This document shows, one piece after another, positions 9,048 to 16,440 of a stretch of DNA of 45,269 nucleotides. Where the stretch lies: positions 1 through 45,269 of the forward strand of contig NZ_LZIN01000025.1 of NCBI RefSeq assembly GCF_001667375.1, given 5' to 3'. Origin of the DNA: Mycolicibacter sinensis. Lineage in GTDB: Bacteria; Actinomycetota; Actinomycetes; Mycobacteriales; Mycobacteriaceae. A program made the position numbers and the translations under genes. Numbering within the stretch: the first letter of the stretch is position 1; each line of letters starts with the position of its first letter. The notes beneath the pieces were generated by a model. The model worked only from the letters and a program-made list of their open reading frames with translations. It was not told the origin of the DNA and searched no databases.

Positions 9048-9075
9048 GGGGCCGGCCCATCAGGGCCGGCCCCTT
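9048..9075 (+). terminator. Intrinsic terminator between the two molybdoenzyme paralogues
   Basis: GGGGCCGGCCC, ATCA, GGGCCGGCCCC form a perfect 11-bp stem with a four-base loop, followed by TT. It lies 20 bp after the stop of paralogue 1. It suggests the two paralogues are separate transcription units. Confidence 0.75.
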
Positions 9076-9150
9076 GCTGCGTTGCAGGCCGTTGCGGAGA
9101 TGTCCAGCTACCCGGCACCGAATCCGCACGTAGCTGCCAGCCCCGCCGTT

Positions 9151-9179
9151 TAATATCCCGCATGTTAATCCTTTATATT
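9151..9179 (+). promoter_or_regulatory. Candidate promoter of paralogue 2
   Basis: This AT-rich patch in otherwise GC-rich DNA has a TATATT -10 candidate at 9174-9179 and TAATAT about 17 bp upstream, some 30 bp before the ATG at 9209. With the terminator just before it, this supports independent transcription of the second paralogue. The -35 match is weak. Confidence 0.4.
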
Positions 9180-9208
9180 GCGGATACGGACGGGCGAGGT
9201 ATCGGGTC

Positions 9209-10969
9209 ATGGCGCACGCCGAGGAGAACCACCGAAACGATCGAACAGCGCTGGCGGACTACCGTGCCGAGCTCAAACCCGCACACCACGTGGTGGATCA
9301 CGAGACCTGGGCGGGCGGCCTCGGCGAGAAGAGGGCCATCGCCCCGCGGCTGCGCGTCGGACGCGACAGGTGGCTCAACCTGCTGTGGCTGATCCCGATC
9401 GGCTTCGCGACGCTGGTCGCCGCCGTCGCCGTGGCGAAGTACCTGGTGGGTTTCCCGGCGGTCGAGGACTTCGTCCACCGCTATCCGGGCACCGTCGCCC
9501 CCGCGGGCAGCACCCCCGGGATACCCGCCTGGGCCGGCTGGCAGCACTTCTTCAATCTTTTCCTGATGACGTTCATCATCCGGTCCGGCATCCAGATCCT
9601 CGCCGACCATCCGCGGCTGTACTTCAGCCGCAACGCCACCCCGGACACCGACGAGTGGCTTCGCATCGCCGGGCCGGTCCCCGACGACCCGATGTGGACG
9701 GCCAAGCAGGACTCGGTGGGTCTCCCCGACCAGCTCGGTCTACCCGGAATCCGTCACGCCATCGGTCTGGCCCGCTGGTGGCATCTGGGCACCGATGTGT
9801 TGTGGCTGGCCAACGGGGCGGTGTTCTACGTCCTGCTGTTCAGCACCGGACACTGGCGGCATCTGATGCCCACCAAGGACGTGCTCCCCAATGCAGTCTC
9901 GGTGGGCATCCAGTACCTGTCGCTGAACTGGCCCGACGACAACGGCTGGGTGGCCTACAACAGTCTGCAGGTACTGGCCTATTTCACCACGGTGTTCATC
10001 GCCGCCCCGGCCGCGGTCATCACCGGGCTCGGAATGAGTCCCGCGGTGTCCATGCGGCTGACGCACATCAGTAAGCGGCTGAGCATCCAGCTGGCCCGCT
10101 CGCTGCACTTCCTGGTGATGGCCTACTTCCTGGTGTTCATCGGCGTCCACGTCACGCTGGTGTTCGCCACCGACGCGGTGCGCAATCTCAACCACATGTT
10201 CGCCGCCCGCGACGGCTCCGGACTGGCCGGATTCTGGGTGTTCGTCGCGGCGATGACGGTGACAACCGTGGCCTGGGTGTGGGCCACCCCGTTCACCTAC
10301 CGCCACCCGCGGGTGGTGCAGCGGGTCGGCTACGCGCTGATCGGCCCACTGCAGCGGGTGTTCGAGTACGCCAACCCCAGGCCGGGTGCGTTCACCGAAG
10401 AACACATCTCACCGCACTTCTGGCACAACGGCACCTACCCCGAAACCGTCGAGTACAAGGAGCTTCTCGCCGGCGACTTCACCGACTGGCGACTGCATAT
10501 CCACGGACTGGTCGAGCACCCGAGAGATTTCTCCCTCGATGAGCTGAAAGCCCTGCCCTACCACGAGCAGATCACCCAGCACTTCTGCATTCAAGGTTGG
10601 TCGGGGGTGGCCAAGTGGGGTGGCGTCGCGATGACGACGATCCTCGACATCGTCAAACCACTGCCCGAGGCCAAGTGGGTGGTGTTCTACTCGATGGCCC
10701 CCGGATCCGACGGCGGTCTCTACTACGACGCCCACGACATCGCGCAGATGGACCACCACCTGACGATGCTGGCCTACCGGATGAACGACGAACCGCTCAG
10801 CTACGGCCACGGCGCACCACTGCGACTACGCAACGAACTGCAGCACGGCTTCAAAATGGTCAAGTGGCTCAGGGGAATCGAGTTCGTCGCGCACTTCCGC
10901 GAAGTCGGCGGAGGCTACGGCGGCTACAACGAGGATCACGAGTTCTTCGGGTACCGCCAGACGCTGTAA
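9209..10969 (+). CDS. Membrane cytochrome b-like / sulfite-oxidase-type molybdopterin oxidoreductase fusion (paralogue 2)
   Basis: The 586-residue product aligns with the preceding gene along its whole length from RAIAPRLRVG onward. It shares the six membrane helices, the histidines (for example in RSLHFLV and GVHVTLVF), the QHFCIQGWSGVAKWGG motif with Cys460, and a C-terminal tail of the form GYGGYNEDHEFFG. It has a shorter N-terminal extension than its paralogue (about 40 against 72 residues). It also lacks a short Cys-containing loop before helix 6. It is clearly a tandem duplication followed by divergence. The ATG at 9209 has a GAGG about nine bases upstream. The likely role is membrane electron transfer between haem b and a molybdenum cofactor; the substrate cannot be told from sequence. 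Confidence 0.85.
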   Translation: MAHAEENHRNDRTALADYRAELKPAHHVVDHETWAGGLGEKRAIAPRLRVGRDRWLNLLWLIPIGFATLVAAVAVAKYLVGFPAVEDFVHRYPGTVAPAGSTPGIPAWAGWQHFFNLFLMTFIIRSGIQILADHPRLYFSRNATPDTDEWLRIAGPVPDDPMWTAKQDSVGLPDQLGLPGIRHAIGLARWWHLGTDVLWLANGAVFYVLLFSTGHWRHLMPTKDVLPNAVSVGIQYLSLNWPDDNGWVAYNSLQVLAYFTTVFIAAPAAVITGLGMSPAVSMRLTHISKRLSIQLARSLHFLVMAYFLVFIGVHVTLVFATDAVRNLNHMFAARDGSGLAGFWVFVAAMTVTTVAWVWATPFTYRHPRVVQRVGYALIGPLQRVFEYANPRPGAFTEEHISPHFWHNGTYPETVEYKELLAGDFTDWRLHIHGLVEHPRDFSLDELKALPYHEQITQHFCIQGWSGVAKWGGVAMTTILDIVKPLPEAKWVVFYSMAPGSDGGLYYDAHDIAQMDHHLTMLAYRMNDEPLSYGHGAPLRLRNELQHGFKMVKWLRGIEFVAHFREVGGGYGGYNEDHEFFGYRQTL

Positions 10970-10970
10970 C

Positions 10971-10989
10971 CGGCCCGTCGGCCGGGCCG
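10971..10989 (+). terminator. Hairpin after paralogue 2
   Basis: CGGCCCG, TCGGC, CGGGCCG gives a 7-bp stem with a 5-base loop immediately after the stop codon at 10969. There is no T-run, as is common for mycobacterial hairpin terminators. Confidence 0.5.
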
Positions 10990-11029
10990 TCGTAGGGTAA
11001 GTCCGAGCAACCGAGCGACGGGAGAATCC

Positions 11030-11422
11030 ATGCGGAATCGCGGTATCGGAAAGTCAGTCCTGTCCATGGTGGTGGCCGGGCTCGCCGTCGGCGCGGTCGC
11101 GACCGCCTGCGGTGACTGCGAAGGCGATACCGAGGAGGGCGCGGTCGGCGAGGCCACCGAAGCCCCAGCCGCCCCGCTGGCGCCGATCGCCCCCGGTGAA
11201 GCCGCCACCGTGCCGGATCCGACCACCGGCCCCGAAGCGCCGCTCACCAGTGCCGCACCCGCCGTCGAGCGTCCCGCACCGCAGGGTGAAGCCCAGACCG
11301 CGCCGGTACCGGCGGCGCCCCGGGTTCCGTCGGCCCCCGCTATCCCCGCTATTCCGGCGATTCCGGCCATTCCGGCGATCCCCGCTATTCCGGCGATTCC
11401 GGCGATTCCCGCCATCCCGTAG
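11030..11422 (+). CDS. Putative secreted lipoprotein with C-terminal (Ala-Ile-Pro)9 repeat
   Basis: This 130-residue protein starts with a basic N-terminus and a hydrophobic stretch (about residues 9-26) ending AVATACGDC. The cysteine there could be a lipobox cysteine, though the -3 residue is not the usual Leu. The middle is acidic and rich in Ala and Pro. The last 27 residues are nine perfect Ala-Ile-Pro units, encoded by 9-bp repeats at 11339-11419 that vary only at third codon positions. A GGGAGA ribosome site precedes the ATG by six bases. I do not recognise a family. The tail could span or attach to the cell wall, but that is a guess. Confidence 0.75.
   Translation: MRNRGIGKSVLSMVVAGLAVGAVATACGDCEGDTEEGAVGEATEAPAAPLAPIAPGEAATVPDPTTGPEAPLTSAAPAVERPAPQGEAQTAPVPAAPRVPSAPAIPAIPAIPAIPAIPAIPAIPAIPAIP
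11339..11419 (+). repeat. Nine tandem 9-bp repeats encoding AIP
   Basis: The unit is GC(T/G/C)AT(C/T)CC(C/G), nine copies without interruption, ending at the stop codon. All differences between copies are synonymous. This means the peptide repeat is kept under selection, or the array was made recently and has drifted only silently. Copy number may vary between strains by slippage. Confidence 0.95.
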
Positions 11423-11449
11423 CCGCGCGGGGGTTTCTGGGGCGCCGGG

Positions 11450-12013
11450 TCAGATCCCCGTCCAGGCCGAGTCCAGGCGCTCGGCCACATCGATGATCTG
11501 GGCCTGCTGAGACTGCGGGCTCTCGATCTCGTCGGCGACGTAACTCGCGATGAACCGCCGGATCTCCGCGTCGACACCGGCGAAGATCCGCAGCAGCTCA
11601 CCGCGAATGGACGTCGACGACACCTCCACGGTGATGTCGGACGACCGCGGTTTGGGCACGTCGATGATCAGCAGCAACGGCTCGGCGGCCCGCGCCGTGG
11701 CCCGCAACGCGATGTCGCCGGCGACGGTGAACCGCTGCTTATCCAGCCGCAGGTCGATGAGCAGGTCGATCTCCAACGGAATGTTGATGGCGAAGGTGAG
11801 CAGATTACCGAGACTGCGCGCAACCCGGGGCTGCTGGATGCGCACCTTGGCGCTGACCCGGGCGATCCCGCCCGGTCCCTGACGCATCGGGGGCATCTCG
11901 AACTCATCGCCGGCGATCGCGGCGAACGCGGCTGCCACGCGCTCTTCGGTGACCGCGATCTCGAAGAACTTCCGCCCGAACTCTTCGTAAGTCAGGTAGC
12001 TGAGGTTCTGCAT
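11450..12013 (-). CDS. Conserved hypothetical protein (187 aa)
   Basis: I do not recognise this family with confidence. The product has a polar N-terminus (MQNLSYLTYEEFGRKFFE), then a beta-rich middle with alternating hydrophobics (ARVSAKVRIQQPRV, FAINIPLEIDLLIDL, PLLLIIDVP), and a helical C-terminus. This pattern suggests a soluble lipid- or ligand-binding fold. No signal peptide or membrane helix is seen. The open frame continues 24 codons upstream to 12085, but that part is arginine-rich and shadow-like. I preferred ATG at 12013; a GTG 24 bases earlier is possible. It converges with the AIP-repeat gene, 27 bp apart. Confidence 0.7.
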   Translation of the reverse strand: MQNLSYLTYEEFGRKFFEIAVTEERVAAAFAAIAGDEFEMPPMRQGPGGIARVSAKVRIQQPRVARSLGNLLTFAINIPLEIDLLIDLRLDKQRFTVAGDIALRATARAAEPLLLIIDVPKPRSSDITVEVSSTSIRGELLRIFAGVDAEIRRFIASYVADEIESPQSQQAQIIDVAERLDSAWTGI

Positions 12014-12655
12014 AGCTTGATACCGTCTCACGTCCACATCGGTTACGGCCGCTGATCGGCGTGCGCGTCGTCGCCATCTTCGCACTTTCTGCTCTGGCCA
12101 GGGCGCGGCGTTCGGTCATCGGCACCGCCCCGGCCGGGAGCCGCAGGGCTCCGGCCGGCGCCGTTCTGATCCCGGCACCGGTGAGCATGGACCGGGGTCA
12201 GCTGCCCCACACCGCCGGGATAGGTCGCCGGCTCGAGTGCGGCGCACCTGCTGCGATATCGGTCAGAATCGGTAGGACCTCGGTGCACCATGTGCCGAAA
12301 CCGGTGCGACCCAACGGGAATCGCTGGCCCTGTCAGCCATGGCAACGATACCCGATGCGCAACAGCAGTTTTCGGCGCTGACCCCTGTATCGCATAGCCA
12401 GTTATTCCATTTGCCAGGCCTTTTCACTCGCATTTGAAATAGGTTCCATTTCAAGCACTCTCAAATAACGCCGAGACAACGTCTACCTGCACTTCTCGAC
12501 GTTCTCGACGGTCGAAATGCGGTACAGGCGGCCCATTTTCATCGTTCTACCTGGTGTTTTCTGTTGCGGCGTAATGTCTAACATGTTTCACTTCAAACGT
12601 GATGCCTGACACAGATTTTGGTGGGCGCTGAAAGCCATTGTTAATGTGCCTGGTC
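12014..12655. other. 640-bp non-coding stretch with dyads and an AT-richer patch
   Basis: No convincing gene is seen on either strand. At 12131-12156 there is a GC-rich hairpin (GGAGCC/GGCTCC extended by GGCC/GGCC around a one-base bulge). At 12380-12640 the DNA becomes markedly more AT-rich than its surroundings. TTGAAAT (12434-12440) and ATTTCAA (12448-12454) form a perfect inverted repeat, and a third related half-site, TCAAAT, lies at 12461-12466. Another dyad, CATGTTT/AAACGTG, lies about 60 bp before the next gene. These are candidate regulator sites for the gene at 12656. Confidence 0.45.
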
Positions 12656-13306
12656 ATGTTTGGTCTCGACGCGCTGATGGCGCTCATCCAGCAGGTTTCC
12701 GGCACGCCGTACATCACCGGTGGGGACAGCCCCGCGGGAACGGACTGCTCGGGCCTGGCATCGTGGGTGTCCAATGTGGCCACCGGCCGGCCCGCCTTCG
12801 GCGACCGGTTCCACACCGCCAACGAGGAGTCGGCGCTGCTGGCCCGCGGCTTCCAGTACGGCACCGCGCCCGGCGCTCTGGTGGTGGGCTGGAACAGCCA
12901 CCACACCGCGGTCACGCTGCCCGACGGCACCCCGGTGGCCAGTGGCGAGCCCGGCGGCGTGCGGATCGGCGGCGGCGGCGCCTACCAGCCCCAGTTCACC
13001 CACCACATGTACCTGCCGATGAACACTGACGGGCCAGAGGCGCCGCCGATCGAAGCCCCCGTGCAGTTCGCCGCTCTGGAGGAGCCCCCGGCTCCCGAAC
13101 CGCCCGCGGAGCCGATGGGCTTCGAATTGGCCCCGCCACCGGAGGCCCCGCCCGCCGAGGCGCCGCCGTTCGATGCGCCGCCGTTCGACGCCCCAATGGA
13201 CCTGCCGCCCGGTGAGGCTCCGCCGATGGACGGCCCGTTTGCGGGCGAGCCGCCTGCCGAGCCGGGCCCCGCGCCGAGCGACCAGGAAGCGCCCGCGCCG
13301 GCTTAA
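12656..13306 (+). CDS. NlpC/P60-like cysteine peptidase domain with proline-rich tail
   Basis: The first 120 residues resemble the compact NlpC/P60-type domain of mycobacterial and mycobacteriophage cell-wall hydrolases. The catalytic cysteine is Cys31 in GTDCSGLASWV, the histidine is H82 or H83 in WNSHHTAVTLPDG, and a second His pair is in QFTHHMYLP. Residues 121-216 form an acidic tail dominated by Pro, Ala and Glu with PPFDAP-type repeats. No signal peptide is visible, so export would need another route, or the enzyme acts inside. I chose ATG at 12656 because it starts MFGLDALMALIQQVSG; ATG at 12644 and TTG at 12638 are in frame. Its stop overlaps that of the next gene (TTAA shared). Confidence 0.8.
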   Translation: MFGLDALMALIQQVSGTPYITGGDSPAGTDCSGLASWVSNVATGRPAFGDRFHTANEESALLARGFQYGTAPGALVVGWNSHHTAVTLPDGTPVASGEPGGVRIGGGGAYQPQFTHHMYLPMNTDGPEAPPIEAPVQFAALEEPPAPEPPAEPMGFELAPPPEAPPAEAPPFDAPPFDAPMDLPPGEAPPMDGPFAGEPPAEPGPAPSDQEAPAPA

Positions 13307-13875
13307 CCCGCCGACGCCGTTGCCTCGCTGCGGCGTCGTGCCAGCAGCCATGCCAGCCCGCGCCCTTCGCCGTCCGTGATCAACTCAAGATCGGCGAAGG
13401 CCACCCGGAGCTCACCGGGTGCGACCCGGAACCGCCCGGCGCTACCGCCGACCTGGCTGAGCGCGGTGATGGCCAACAGTCCGCCCGGCGCCAGGCGCGC
13501 GATCATCGACTCGTCCAGCCGCCGGTCGCGGAACCGGGCACAGTAGATGACGTCGGCGGGCGGCCCGTCGGGCAATCCGTCGTCGAGGTCAGCCACCTCG
13601 AAGCGGCACCGGTCGCCGAGACCGCTGCGGGCCGCCAGAGCGCGGGCCTGCTCGATCGCCACCGGGGATACGTCGAATCCCCGGACCTGCAACCCCCGCC
13701 CGGCCAGCCAGACCGCACCGGTCCCCTGCCCGCAAGCGACGTCGAGTGCATGGCCGGTGGTCGGGAACTCGTCCCAGTAGGCCTCGAACACCGCGGCCCC
13801 GCCTGTTGCAGCGGGCGCCGGCGCGTCCAGGTCGGCGTATTTCGCGTCCCAGCGGGCACGGTCGTCGTCACTCAT
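13303..13875 (-). CDS. Class I SAM-dependent methyltransferase
   Basis: This is a small methyltransferase of about 190 residues. Motif I is HALDVACGQGTGAVWLA, binding the methionine part of SAM. The acidic end of strand 2 is at VRGFDVSP, motif II is FEVADLDDGLP, and motif IV resembles VIYCARFRDRR. The substrate is unknown; tellurite- and thiopurine-type methyltransferases share this layout. I chose ATG at 13873-13875 (MSDDDRARWDAKYADLD); the frame extends 13 codons further. A TATCGT -10 candidate lies eight bases before it, so a leaderless start is possible. It is divergent from the nuclease gene with only four bases between starts, so the two probably share regulation. Confidence 0.85.
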   Translation of the reverse strand: MSDDDRARWDAKYADLDAPAPAATGGAAVFEAYWDEFPTTGHALDVACGQGTGAVWLAGRGLQVRGFDVSPVAIEQARALAARSGLGDRCRFEVADLDDGLPDGPPADVIYCARFRDRRLDESMIARLAPGGLLAITALSQVGGSAGRFRVAPGELRVAFADLELITDGEGRGLAWLLARRRSEATASAG

Positions 13876-13879
13876 CGCC

Positions 13880-15556
13880 GTGGACGATACTGCGGTGGTG
13901 GAACTACCGGTCACACTCGGCGGCTATCACGCCAAGCGGTGCGCCCGCGTCACCCATAACCTGTTCACCCCCGGTGCCGCAGAGCCGGCCGTTGCCTCGC
14001 CGGAGCTGGTGGCGTTGCGTGAGGCCGGGGTCGCCTTCGAGGCCGCGATTCTCGAGAAGTTGCGGGACCGCTACGGCGATTCGGAGCGGCTGGTGGTGCT
14101 CGACTCCGGCGCCGGCCGAGCCGAGCAGCGGCGGCGCACCCTGGCGGCGATGGACGCCGGCGTCGAGGTGATCGCCGGTGGGCTCCTGCCACCGGTCAAC
14201 GGCCGCACCGGCCTGCCCGATGTGCTGATCCGGTATCAACGCGGCTATCTGCCGGTCGACATCAAGAACCACCGCACCCTAAGCACGTCGAAACGCTCCG
14301 AGGTGGCGGTGTCGACACTGTCGGCGCCGGATCAACTGCTGACCTGTCCCGGCTACAGCGATCACGGGGCACGCTGGCGTGACGATGTCATGCAGCTGGC
14401 GCATTACACCCGGATGCTGCAGGAGCTGGGGTATCACCCCGGCGTGCACCTGGGCGGCATCATCGGCAGCTCGGACCTCACCGAGCTTGTCGGCGAGATA
14501 AACGGGATCACCTGGTATGACCTGCAAGCCGAGACGATCATCACCTACTCTGCCCGCGACCCGAACCACCGCAAGAAGCGTTCCGCCCTGCAGCGCTACG
14601 ACCACGAATTCGCTTTTCGCCTCCAAGTCGCCCAGGCTGCGGCGGCCGGACGGGAATTGGTGCGGCCCTACCGGATCGGCGACTGCGACACCTGCGATTG
14701 GTTCGACCACTGCGCCACGGTGGCCGGGGACGAGGACGCATCCTTCGCGATCGAGACCGGCCACCTCAACGTCCGGGAGTGGCAGTATCTGTACCGGCAG
14801 TGCGGCGACGGAACGACCTTGACCGTCGCGCAGTTGGCCGAGGTCGACCCCGACGCCCACGCCGAGGCGTTCGGTGTCCAATCGGTCGGCACCCAGAAGC
14901 CGGCCGACCGGCTGGCAAAGGCGGTCCGGCGCGCCCGGATGAGTTGCGCCGGAATTGATTACGAGCAGCGCCGGCCAAACCTCCCCGCGGTGCCGTCCGC
15001 CGACATCGAGGTCGACTTCGACATCGAGTGGGACAGCGACGCCAGGATCTACCAGTGGGGTCTGCGCATCCGCGACGGGCAGGACGACACCACCGCCTAC
15101 TACGACCCGGTGGTCTCCTTCGCGCCGCTCGATGCCGGCGGCGAATCCGAGCTCGCCGATGAATTCGCCTTGCGCATGCGGCAATTGCGCGACCGCGCCG
15201 AGCGGGAGGGCAAATCCCTACGCGTCTTTCACTGGCATCATCCCGAGCTGTCGAGCACCCGCAGATTCACTGCCGTCGCCGAAGCCCTCGACGGGCTCAC
15301 CTGCGATCTGCGCCAGTGGTTCGACGCGGAGTACTTCGCGCGCACCTCGTCGTCGATCAAATGCGTCGCCGGGTACTTCGGCTTTCAGTGGGAGGTCGAT
15401 GACCCCGGCGGTCTGGCATCTCAGCTGGCGATCGACGTCGCCCGCGGCCACGGGCCGGAGGCCGAAGCGGCCCGGCAATGGTGCCTGCGCTACAACGAGT
15501 GCGACGTCGCAGCACAAGCCGCGATCCGCGACGGGCTGCGCGCCGACGGCGGGTGA
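13880..15556 (+). CDS. TM0106-family RecB-like nuclease with C-terminal RNase H-like domain
   Basis: This 558-residue protein combines two nuclease-like parts. Residues 1-290 carry a PD-(D/E)xK RecB/Cas4-type core: D114 in GLPDVLI and D127-x-K129 in PVDIKNH. Cys21 lies upstream, and Cys269, Cys272 and Cys278 (CDTCDWFDHC) lie downstream, the spacing seen in 4Fe-4S nucleases such as Cas4 and AddB. Residues about 375-550 look like a 3'-5' exonuclease/RNase H-like fold (EVDFDIEW, later NECDVAAQAAI). The family is described as putative DNA repair nuclease; no CRISPR array or cas1 lies nearby. The start may be GTG at 13880 or a GTG six codons later. It ends seven bases from the convergent DUF732 gene. 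Confidence 0.85.
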   Translation: MDDTAVVELPVTLGGYHAKRCARVTHNLFTPGAAEPAVASPELVALREAGVAFEAAILEKLRDRYGDSERLVVLDSGAGRAEQRRRTLAAMDAGVEVIAGGLLPPVNGRTGLPDVLIRYQRGYLPVDIKNHRTLSTSKRSEVAVSTLSAPDQLLTCPGYSDHGARWRDDVMQLAHYTRMLQELGYHPGVHLGGIIGSSDLTELVGEINGITWYDLQAETIITYSARDPNHRKKRSALQRYDHEFAFRLQVAQAAAAGRELVRPYRIGDCDTCDWFDHCATVAGDEDASFAIETGHLNVREWQYLYRQCGDGTTLTVAQLAEVDPDAHAEAFGVQSVGTQKPADRLAKAVRRARMSCAGIDYEQRRPNLPAVPSADIEVDFDIEWDSDARIYQWGLRIRDGQDDTTAYYDPVVSFAPLDAGGESELADEFALRMRQLRDRAEREGKSLRVFHWHHPELSSTRRFTAVAEALDGLTCDLRQWFDAEYFARTSSSIKCVAGYFGFQWEVDDPGGLASQLAIDVARGHGPEAEAARQWCLRYNECDVAAQAAIRDGLRADGG

Positions 15557-15562
15557 GCCGGT

Positions 15563-15958
15563 TCAGCCCTGGGGCTGCACCGACGGGCAGATGTTGGCGT
15601 GCGCCGAGTCCACCACCTGGCGGGCGATCGGCTTGGGGATCTGCAGGTAGACCGAGACCTGCTCGACGATCAAACTGGTCGGATGCTTGGGGAACTCCAG
15701 GCAGGCGGTGCGCCCGGCGGCCAGCCGCGGCGCTTCGCTGCCGGGCGGGAACTGCGGGCGGATGGCGTTGAGGTAGGCCAACTCCCCCGCATTCGGGTAC
15801 GTCGACTTCTGGGCGGAGCACAGCAGGATGTCCGGGCTGTTGCCGCAGTAGTCGGGGTCCCGGGGATTGACCGGGTCGGCGTGCGCCGCGGACGCAGCAC
15901 CGATCAGCGCGGCCAGCGCAGTCGCGGCCAGCGTTGTCGCCAGGGCGGTTGATGTCAC
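15563..15958 (-). CDS. Secreted DUF732-family protein
   Basis: This small exported protein of 131 residues has a Sec signal peptide of about 28 residues ending ASAAHA before DPVNP. The mature part has four cysteines (in YCGNSP, LLCSAQ, ACLEFP and NICPSV), giving possibly two disulfides, and a helical body with a PNAGELAYLNAI-type segment. DUF732 proteins are widespread in mycobacteria and of unknown function. The start is GTG at 15956-15958. It is divergent from a second DUF732 gene at 16085, suggesting an old duplication with inversion. A 7-bp inverted repeat lies just upstream. Confidence 0.85.
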   Translation of the reverse strand: MTSTALATTLAATALAALIGAASAAHADPVNPRDPDYCGNSPDILLCSAQKSTYPNAGELAYLNAIRPQFPPGSEAPRLAAGRTACLEFPKHPTSLIVEQVSVYLQIPKPIARQVVDSAHANICPSVQPQG

Positions 15959-15961
15959 GTC

Positions 15962-15986
15962 CAGCGCCTTTCTGTTCTCGGCGCTG
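15962..15986. promoter_or_regulatory. Inverted repeat before the leftward DUF732 gene
   Basis: CAGCGCC (15962-15968) and GGCGCTG (15980-15986) are perfect inverted arms separated by 11 bases, lying 4-28 bases upstream of the GTG start. This could be an operator or a hairpin near the ribosome site. No regulator is adjacent. Confidence 0.4.
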
Positions 15987-16071
15987 ACGCTAGCAGCTAT
16001 CCGGCCTCCATCGAGGGCGCTTGCCGGCCTCGGATCTCCGACCGGTCATCCCGGCCCGGCCGTGCTCGCCG

Positions 16072-16085
16072 TAGCATCGCCGTTA
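16072..16085 (+). promoter_or_regulatory. Candidate leaderless -10 element of the rightward DUF732 gene
   Basis: TAGCAT at 16072-16077 matches TAnnnT and is followed seven bases later by the ATG at 16085. No Shine-Dalgarno sequence precedes the ATG, so a leaderless mRNA is likely. Confidence 0.5.
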
Positions 16086-16396
16086 TGAGTTGGGTCGCCT
16101 GGTTCACCGCACCGCTGGCCGCCGCCGGCTTCTCGGTGGGTGCCGTTGTGGGCGCTGCCCCGTCCCACGCCGACGACGCCGGGTTCATGAACTACCTCAA
16201 TGCCCACGGCTACACCGCCCGCTACGCCGGGGACGAGCCGATAACCGAGCCCAGTGTGCGGGCGCTCGGGCACATGATCTGCGAGAACCTGCGCGTGGGC
16301 CGCAGCGTGGAAGTTCAGCAGCCGCATTATCCGGCGTGGCCGCAGTTCGCCCTAATCGCGGAGGCCGCACAACACGAGCTGTGCCCCGGCGCGTAG
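16085..16396 (+). CDS. Secreted DUF732-family protein (second copy)
   Basis: This 103-residue protein has a signal peptide of about 29 residues ending PSHADDA. The mature domain is short, with two cysteines (MICENL and HELCPGA) and the DUF732-like pattern FMNYLNAHGYTARYAGDEP. It is only distantly similar to its divergent neighbour but has the same layout: export signal, short helical body and cysteine near the C-terminus. The function is unknown. The ATG start is supported by the leaderless -10 element and by the signal peptide beginning immediately. Confidence 0.85.
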   Translation: MSWVAWFTAPLAAAGFSVGAVVGAAPSHADDAGFMNYLNAHGYTARYAGDEPITEPSVRALGHMICENLRVGRSVEVQQPHYPAWPQFALIAEAAQHELCPGA

Positions 16397-16440
16397 CAGC
16401 ACCGGGTGTCGGCGGGGTGCGCCGCGGGTAACTCCGTGCC

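Noticed and set aside
12043..12345. Small frames on both strands between the hypothetical gene and the NlpC/P60-like gene
   Set aside because: Composition is low-complexity and neither has a ribosome site or a recognisable domain.
13880..15556. Cas4-like nuclease as part of a CRISPR system
   Set aside because: No CRISPR repeats, cas1 or cas2 are present anywhere in the window; the C-terminal domain fits the TM0106 family instead.
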